From positions 434,001 through 498,000 of the forward strand of contig NZ_JXQM01000001.1 in the NCBI RefSeq assembly GCF_000832065.1: a stretch of 64,000 nt of DNA, given 5' to 3'. Below the pieces are notes generated by a model. It was not told where the DNA came from, searched no databases, and saw nothing but the letters and a program-made list of their open reading frames with translations. Positions 59,222 to 64,000 of the stretch are shown here, piece by piece. The stretch comes from Nitrosospira sp. NpAV. GTDB taxonomy: Bacteria; Pseudomonadota; Gammaproteobacteria; Burkholderiales; Nitrosomonadaceae. Position 1 is the first letter of the stretch; every line of letters begins with the position of its first letter. The position numbers and the translations under genes are program-made.

Positions 59222-60067
59222 ATGAATAAAACTATAACTTCGGTTCTTGCGGCAGTAGGCATTGCAGCATCGGCTCCGGCATCGGCGATTATCGTCGGTG
59301 GGATTGATTTCGGGGTATTGGGAGGAGATCCTACCCGTACACATATAGAGACCGCTACGCTCGCACAAACCTTCGTAAATGGCAACGGGCAAAGTGCATC
59401 TGTCTACGGATACATTACCACTGTCAATGGCGATAACACCTATTGCGCCGACGGCAGCGGTAATTGCGGACTGTTCTATACTGCGACCTTTAGCGGTTCG
59501 CAGAACTTCAGTCCCTCTTACGTCGAATTCACCAGTGCAACCGTTTCGGTTTATTACAGCAATGTCTCCCCTATCAATTTGCTGAATCAGGATTCGCCGA
59601 CCAATTTAGCGACCATCCAGGCGTTTAACGGCGGAAATCCCTGGGTAACGCTGACGGGTCACGGCAATCTGGGCGGTATCGCCGATCCCCTGGCAGTTGT
59701 TAACGGTGGCGGTATCTTAACCGGTGCAACCTTGAGCGGAACTGGTTTCGGGCTGTTTGATGTGACAGGCCCCGGCGATGCCTCGGTAATCTCGTTCCTC
59801 AACGCAAACGGCGTGCTGGATGCCGCGGGTGGTGCAACGGACATCGTGCTCACCAGCTCGTTTAACAACGAAGTGTTGAATTCCTTCGACGTAGCGAATG
59901 GTTTTGCCAATGGCTGCCAGGATGGAACAGCTGCCCCGGGAGCCTGGTGCTTTCAAGGTACGGCAAATATACGCGGTGACACCCAGATCCCCGAACCCGG
60001 CATACTTGGGCTGGTGGGCATCGGTCTTCTCGGATTGGGCGCAGCAGTTCGCCGCCGCAAAGCCTGA
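59222..60067 (+). CDS. PEP-CTERM sorting domain protein, copy 1
   Basis: The 281-residue protein begins with a signal peptide cut after APASA (residue 22). The C-terminus is a PEP-CTERM sorting signal: IPEPGILGLVGIGLLGLGAA (from 256), then the basic RRRKA. Exosortase is known to recognise this signal, cut the protein and release or anchor it at the cell surface, usually with an extracellular polysaccharide. The mature part is rich in Gly, Asn, Ser and Thr, as in surface proteins. A near-identical copy lies at 61035. It has a sigma-54 promoter and a perfect terminator. No exosortase gene is in the window. Confidence 0.93.
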   Translation: MNKTITSVLAAVGIAASAPASAIIVGGIDFGVLGGDPTRTHIETATLAQTFVNGNGQSASVYGYITTVNGDNTYCADGSGNCGLFYTATFSGSQNFSPSYVEFTSATVSVYYSNVSPINLLNQDSPTNLATIQAFNGGNPWVTLTGHGNLGGIADPLAVVNGGGILTGATLSGTGFGLFDVTGPGDASVISFLNANGVLDAAGGATDIVLTSSFNNEVLNSFDVANGFANGCQDGTAAPGAWCFQGTANIRGDTQIPEPGILGLVGIGLLGLGAAVRRRKA

Positions 60068-60105
60068 TTAGCCTCAATACCGCAGTAACAGGCTTTAGCA
60101 GAAAT

Positions 60106-60135
60106 AAAAGCGCCCACCATGGTGGGCGCTTTTTT
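60106..60135 (+). terminator. Rho-independent terminator after PEP-CTERM gene 1
   Basis: AAAAGCGCCCACC pairs with GGTGGGCGCTTTT around an AT centre and runs into a T tract. Near-identical hairpins follow the decayed copy and copy 2, so it belongs to the duplicated unit. Confidence 0.92.
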
Positions 60136-60386
60136 ATGTGGCTACAGTAAACTTTGTTAAGGAAGCGCTGAACAGGAAGTGGTACCCAAGATTTTAAGGT
60201 ACTACTGCCGGTATTTTTGAATACAGCTGATCGGTAGCCCATTCTAAGGCGCGTTCGTCGCCGAGTTCCCTATTTTTCTGTTTATCGTCCATTCTAGGTG
60301 CCGCGGACGATGCTTCACCAGGCTGCGGTAGCGTCAGCTGACGACCTTGCCGGCCGCTTCTTACCTTAACGCATGCGGGGTGTCGG

Positions 60387-60615
60387 ATGCTGCAGGTGGT
60401 GCACACAGACATTGTGCTGACCCGTTCATTTGATAGCGCCGTGTTGAATTCTTTCAACTTAGCGCATGGTCTTGCCAATGATTGCAGCGCCCAGGAGCTT
60501 GGTGCTTTCAAGACATCGAATATACCCGGATGTGCTCGGATTCCAGAGCCTGGCAAACTCGGGCTGCTCAGCTCGGTCTTCTCGGATTGGGGCGCCGCTG
60601 CAAAGCCTGACCCAC
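60387..60615 (+). pseudogene. Decayed third PEP-CTERM copy (C-terminal remnant)
   Basis: A frame beginning near 60387 encodes HTDIVLTRSFDSAVLNSFNL, then AHGLANDC and RIPEPGKLGLL, matching the C-terminal third of the flanking copies (TDIVLTSSFNNEVLNSFDV; IPEPGILGLVGI). The sorting signal is disrupted after IPEPGKLGLL and the signal peptide and first two thirds are absent. A degraded terminator follows at 60661. The remnant is the middle of three tandem copies. Confidence 0.75.
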
Positions 60616-60660
60616 CGCAATACCGCCGTTGCCGCCGTAACGCTTTAACCAGAAACAGAC

Positions 60661-60687
60661 ACGCCCACCATGATGGGCGTTTTTTGT
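60661..60687 (+). terminator. Degraded terminator of the decayed PEP-CTERM copy
   Basis: ACGCCCA pairs with TGGGCGT across a six-base loop, followed by six T. It matches the terminators at 60106 and 61919 with a mismatched centre. Confidence 0.7.
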
Positions 60688-60786
60688 GTCACCGTGATAA
60701 ACATTCAGCAGACTCAGCTGGGAGCGCCTCCCGTTTCGCTGAGGATCAGAGATAAGTACTAGGGGTAATTCTCAAGACTATTTGAC

Positions 60787-60842
60787 TAGTACCAAGGTAC
60801 TATCAAAGTTCAGTACTTTTGTCACAGGTTTTGACAAACCTG
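60787..60842 (+). promoter_or_regulatory. Candidate activator sites upstream of PEP-CTERM gene 2
   Basis: Two inverted repeats lie here: TAGTACCAAGGTACTA (60787-60802) and CAGGTTT with AAACCTG around TGAC (60825-60842). They are about 120 and 80 bases before the -24 box, the usual range for sigma-54 enhancer sites. Confidence 0.45.
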
Positions 60843-60921
60843 ACGATAGGATTTTACCTAGCCCCTTGCTATGCATGATTTATTCCATATATATCATCAT
60901 GTTAATAAATAATTTAATAAC

Positions 60922-60937
60922 AGGCACGGAGTTTGCT
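60922..60937 (+). promoter_or_regulatory. Candidate sigma-54 promoter of PEP-CTERM gene 2
   Basis: AGGCACGGAGTTTGCT fits GGCACG, four bases, TTGCT. GG (60923-60924) and GC (60935-60936) are 10 bases apart. The start codon is 99 bases downstream, nearly the same distance as for copy 1. Confidence 0.72.
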
Positions 60938-61034
60938 TATAAGAAAGTAGCAGCTCAAAAGATTCACCGATATTAAATTCCCCGGTGGGGTTGGAACCAA
61001 TAATATTACTTCTATAACCTTTAAGGATCATAAA

Positions 61035-61880
61035 ATGAACAAAACTATAACAACACTTCTTGCCGCAATAGGTATTGCCGCGTCGGCTCCAGCATCTGCG
61101 ATAGTTGTTGGCGGTGTTGATTTCGGAGCATTGGGAGCAGCTCCTACTAACATACACCTGGAAACCGCCACGCTTGCCCAAACCCTTATCACCGGGAACG
61201 GACAGAACGCGACCGCCTATGGGTACATCACCACGCTTAACGGGGATAATACCTATTGCGCCGATGGAAGTGGCAATTGCGGGTTGTTTTATGTCGCGCA
61301 CTTCAATGATTCACAGAACTTCAGCTCCTCTTATGTTGAGTTCACCAGTGCAACGGTTTCGGTTTTTTTCAGCAACTCTTCACCTATCAATTTACTGAGC
61401 CAGGACTCGCCGACCAATATCGCCACCATCCAGGCGCTTAATGGCGGGAATCCATGGGTAACGCTGGCGGGTCACGGCAATCTCGGCGGTATCGCCGATC
61501 CCCTGGCGGTTGTTAATGGCGGCGGCGTCTTGACTGGTGCAACCGCAAGTGGTACGGGTTTCGGTTTATTTGATGTAACGGGTCCCGGCGAAGCTGCGGT
61601 AATTTCATATCTCGACGCAAACGGTGTTCTGGATGCCGCGGGCAATCCTACCGACATTGTGTTGACCAGTTCATTTAACAACAGAGTCCTGAATCCCTTC
61701 GATCAATTGCATGGTCTTGCCAACGGATGCCAGAACGGGACGGCTCAGGCAGGAGCGTGGTGCTTTCAAGGTACGGCTAATTTGCGTGGCGACACTCAAA
61801 TCCCCGAACCCGGCATACTTGGACTGGTCGGCATCGGTCTTCTCGGCTTAGGCACAGCAGTCCGCCGCCGCAAAGCCTGA
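61035..61880 (+). CDS. PEP-CTERM sorting domain protein, copy 2
   Basis: A 281-residue paralogue of the 59222 gene, the same length and nearly identical through most of its course, including the signal peptide (cut after APASA) and the C-terminal IPEPGILGLVGIGLLGLGTA with RRRKA. Differences cluster in a few residues, such as FFSNSSPINLLSQ for YYSNVSPINLLNQ. It is exported by the same exosortase-type system. Its leader, sigma-54 promoter and terminator also match copy 1, so the whole transcription unit has been duplicated. Confidence 0.93.
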   Translation: MNKTITTLLAAIGIAASAPASAIVVGGVDFGALGAAPTNIHLETATLAQTLITGNGQNATAYGYITTLNGDNTYCADGSGNCGLFYVAHFNDSQNFSSSYVEFTSATVSVFFSNSSPINLLSQDSPTNIATIQALNGGNPWVTLAGHGNLGGIADPLAVVNGGGVLTGATASGTGFGLFDVTGPGEAAVISYLDANGVLDAAGNPTDIVLTSSFNNRVLNPFDQLHGLANGCQNGTAQAGAWCFQGTANLRGDTQIPEPGILGLVGIGLLGLGTAVRRRKA

Positions 61881-61918
61881 TCAACCGCAATACCATAATA
61901 ATAGGCTTAGCCAGAAAC

Positions 61919-61949
61919 AAAAGCGCCCACCCTGGTGGGCGCTTTTTTT
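61919..61949 (+). terminator. Rho-independent terminator after PEP-CTERM gene 2
   Basis: AAAAGCGCCCACC pairs with GGTGGGCGCTTTT across a two-base loop, then T tract. It is almost the same as the terminator at 60106. Confidence 0.92.
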
Positions 61950-61964
61950 GCCTGTCACAATAAT

Positions 61965-62170
61965 CCTAAATCTGGCGATTGACCGCTCATTTATCAATCT
62001 CGGACCATGATTCCCACCTTCTGGACGAGTCCGCCAAGGGGCGGATTGCATAACTTTTGCGCAGGCACTGCGTCATTCGCAACATCCCTGGTATAAACGG
62101 CATTCCGCGTCGCTGCGCCTTGCCCTGTACTTCAAAAACCGCACACTTCACCCTTCCAGCTACCGAATTT
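61965..62170 (-). repeat. Dispersed repeat R1 copy beside the FAD-oxidase stop
   Basis: On the minus strand it reads AAGGGTGAAGTGTGCGGTTT, then GTACAGGGCAAGGCGCAGCG, and ends ATAAATGAGCGGTCAATCGC with AGATTTAGG. This copy preserves both ends of the element. It occupies most of the 312-base gap between PEP-CTERM gene 2 and the oxidase; the rest is the terminator. Confidence 0.75.
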
Positions 62171-62192
62171 GGATAGCAGGGCTTCAGCAGGC

Positions 62193-63806
62193 TCAACCCT
62201 GGGAATATCTCCCAGGCGCTATCAATCCGTCGGGATCCAACTCCCGTTTGAGTGCGGCAACAGCTTGCCAGTAAGGCGTTTCAAGTTTTATGAAATGCTG
62301 CATCGAGTCGACGGTGGCACGATAAGGAATACAGCCGATTGCGCGCCCCGCCTCGAAGAGCGCATCGTAGCATTGCCTGCCACGTTCTACCGCTTCTTCA
62401 CTGGCGCGATCGAAGAGCAATGGTACGGTACTGTTGAAACAGCGATCGGATAAACTGGTTAGCGTTATCAGTGGCTCAAAACCATGCGCGAGGCAGACCT
62501 CATGCACCATCCGCGCATACGCCCTGACAGTATCCGCACGCATGGGCACCAGGGGCGAATACCATATCAAGCCGCAGCCGTCCCGTGCGGGGTTCATCGG
62601 TGAGTTATCCGCCGGCCGCTTACCCGAGATCCAGTAAGCCAAAGGCAGCGCGATCTCGCTAGGTCTGCCCGCCAGCGCCTGCAAGGTCTTGTCAAGCAGA
62701 CCAAGCATATTTTGCAGCCCCAGGCCCGATTCACCGGGGATGAAATGACTCAGCCGTTTAAGATTGCCCACCGACTCCGGCGTGAAAAAAACCAATTTTT
62801 TGACAATACCTGAGAGTCTCTTTTTTATCACGGACTTGACGGCGCGAACCACTTGTACATTGCCATATATTGCGCCCGTCCCCATCCAAGGCATGACCTG
62901 ATTTCGACGAGCCATTTTCAAAAGATACTGTTCATCGATGAGGCCATTTTCATCAAGCTGATCGCGAGGATAGGGCTCCATCATCGATAACACTCTGCGC
63001 GTATTCAGCAGGTTGATTAATCCAAGCGTTCCCCCCACCTCGCTCAATAAAACGCGTACCGCTTCCACCGCGCGTTCGATATCGGCATCATGCGGCAACC
63101 CGAAAAAAAAAGCTTCCACCCGCTCGGGAATCGGTGCAAGCGCAATTGTCATCTGCGTGACAATACCAAATGCGCCCTGAGAAAAAATACCATCGAGAAA
63201 TGGCCCAACCCCCCATTTGAAAGCCCTGTCCACCTCAATGCAACCCAGTTCGGCCAGTGGAGGCCTGTAAACTCTGCCATCGGAAAGTACTGCCTCCAGT
63301 GACGTCACCGAAAGAAAGTGGTCAGCATGCGGAGTCATGCCATAACCACGCTCAAGCGCGTTTCCTACCAGACTGCAATCAGGACCGGCACCGGTAACCG
63401 GACAAAGAAATCTTAGCGAGTTTTCATCAAGATACTTCTGCAGAAGTCGCTGCGTGACCCCCGGCTCAAGTGTCGCCAGTCCGGCATCGATGTCCAGCGT
63501 AATGCGGGTCATGCCTGAAAGATCAACAATCACACACCCATCGATAACTGGATTTGCGCTGCCATAACCCCAATTATTACCGGTACTGACAGGGTACAAC
63601 GGTACCTTCAGCTCCCGCGAAGCTTTGACGATGGCCTTAATCTGGTCTTGGGAAATAGGACAAACTGCGCCCGGAATAGTCCTGTGTACACCAGTGGTGC
63701 AAACACCATATTTGCCTTCGGCCGCCGACTGGTCAAGCACTTGGCTAGAGCCCAATTCGTCAGTCATCCTCTCCAGAAATAACCGATATTGACTTTCGTG
63801 ATCCAT
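62193..63806 (-). CDS. VAO-type FAD-linked oxidase (4-cresol dehydrogenase / vanillyl-alcohol oxidase family)
   Basis: The 537-residue flavoprotein has an N-terminal FAD-binding PCMH domain (PLYPVSTGNNWGYGSANPV, GVTQRLLQKYLDENSLRFLC, DCSLVGNALERGYG, DHFLSVTSLEAVLSDGR) and a long C-terminal substrate domain. The arrangement is that of vanillyl-alcohol oxidase and p-cresol methylhydroxylase subunits, which oxidise para-substituted phenols with electrons passed to oxygen or cytochrome. No signal peptide or cytochrome partner is visible. The substrate in this organism is unknown. Confidence 0.85.
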   Translation of the reverse strand: MDHESQYRLFLERMTDELGSSQVLDQSAAEGKYGVCTTGVHRTIPGAVCPISQDQIKAIVKASRELKVPLYPVSTGNNWGYGSANPVIDGCVIVDLSGMTRITLDIDAGLATLEPGVTQRLLQKYLDENSLRFLCPVTGAGPDCSLVGNALERGYGMTPHADHFLSVTSLEAVLSDGRVYRPPLAELGCIEVDRAFKWGVGPFLDGIFSQGAFGIVTQMTIALAPIPERVEAFFFGLPHDADIERAVEAVRVLLSEVGGTLGLINLLNTRRVLSMMEPYPRDQLDENGLIDEQYLLKMARRNQVMPWMGTGAIYGNVQVVRAVKSVIKKRLSGIVKKLVFFTPESVGNLKRLSHFIPGESGLGLQNMLGLLDKTLQALAGRPSEIALPLAYWISGKRPADNSPMNPARDGCGLIWYSPLVPMRADTVRAYARMVHEVCLAHGFEPLITLTSLSDRCFNSTVPLLFDRASEEAVERGRQCYDALFEAGRAIGCIPYRATVDSMQHFIKLETPYWQAVAALKRELDPDGLIAPGRYSQG

Positions 63807-63858
63807 AAAAATTGTCTCCAGAAGAATCGGTGCTGAAATAGCAATATTTTACGGGTCA

Positions 63859-64000
63859 TCAGACAGCCGCAACGACCCGCAGCATCTGCTTTTCATGAGG
63901 CAGCAACGAGTAGAATCCTCGCAGTGAGCTGATGATGGATGAGAATGTGACGTCAAAAAGGAATCCGAGTTGGGAAATTCTGTTCATGACTGCGAACGGT
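63859..64000 (-). CDS. Possible C-terminal end of a gene entering from the right edge
   Basis: The minus-strand frame is open from base 64000 to a stop at 63859 and encodes a hydrophobic-rich tail (NRISQLGFLFDVTFSSIISS, then LRGFYSLLPHEKQMLRVVAAV). It ends 52 bases before the FAD-oxidase start on the same strand. It may be the end of an upstream operon gene, but only about 47 codons are visible and no family is recognised. Confidence 0.35.
   Translation of the reverse strand, partial: PFAVMNRISQLGFLFDVTFSSIISSLRGFYSLLPHEKQMLRVVAAV

Noticed and set aside
61987-62196. Short frame with VKCAVFEVQGKAQRRGM
   Set aside because: It is a translation of repeat R1; similar fragments at 17.2 and 33.4 kb are in the same element, so it is repeat sequence and not a gene.

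Overview
The window looks like a chromosomal piece of a Gram-negative betaproteobacterium, most likely an ammonia oxidiser of the Nitrosomonadaceae (Nitrosospira-like). This is inference from gene content: the tkt-gap-pgk-pyk-fba block typical of betaproteobacterial autotrophs, the def-fmt-rsmB-DUF4390-ntrY-ntrX order, an OmpL-like porin, and PEP-CTERM proteins. No rRNA, tRNA, CRISPR array, integrase or insertion sequence was recognised.

Layout. 0-11 kb: an edge-truncated porin with a decayed porin copy upstream, ilvA, rpiA, a phoU-ppx-corA run, a class II phosphodiesterase-like MBL enzyme, and two envelope glycan genes. 11.2-16.3 kb: a tightly packed plus-strand operon (kdsB-like, HpcH/HpaI aldolase, 2-hydroxyacid dehydrogenase, NAD-dependent epimerase, HAD phosphatase, sugar nucleotidyltransferase) that looks like a route to a nucleotide-activated acidic sugar. 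HIT and phosphoglycerate mutase genes follow. 18.6-29 kb: a lipid-flavoured region. A minus-strand operon encodes a CDP-alcohol phosphotransferase, a diacylglycerol-kinase-type lipid kinase and a Tam41-like candidate CDP-lipid synthase. Next come an lptF-lptG pair preceded by a MobA-like transferase and a GNAT-like acyltransferase, then a plus-strand FabF-ACP pair. 29-41 kb: housekeeping genes topB, dprA, def, fmt, rsmB and a NtrYX two-component system. 41-48.3 kb: central carbon genes ending in a strong terminator. 48.4-54.8 kb: a minus-strand run of CYTH-CHAD protein, ppk, yggX, argA and rsmE. 55-58.8 kb: a redoxin, an inositol monophosphatase family enzyme, a FeeM-like N-acyl amino acid synthase and a secreted GDSL esterase. 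59-62 kb: two nearly identical PEP-CTERM genes flanking the ruin of a third. 62-64 kb: a VAO-type FAD oxidase.

The two most interesting systems are these. (1) Three well-formed sigma-54 (-24/-12) promoters stand before the FeeM-like gene and both intact PEP-CTERM genes, with repeated upstream elements, suggesting one RpoN-dependent envelope/PEP-CTERM regulon. (2) The 18.6-29 kb region has the parts for making, activating and exporting an unusual phospholipid or sphingolipid-like molecule, built around a Tam41-like enzyme normally thought of as mitochondrial.

Two families of short dispersed repeats also occur, one about 200 bp (four copies) and one about 95 bp (two clear copies). Both tend to end in the same 20-bp sequence directly before start codons.
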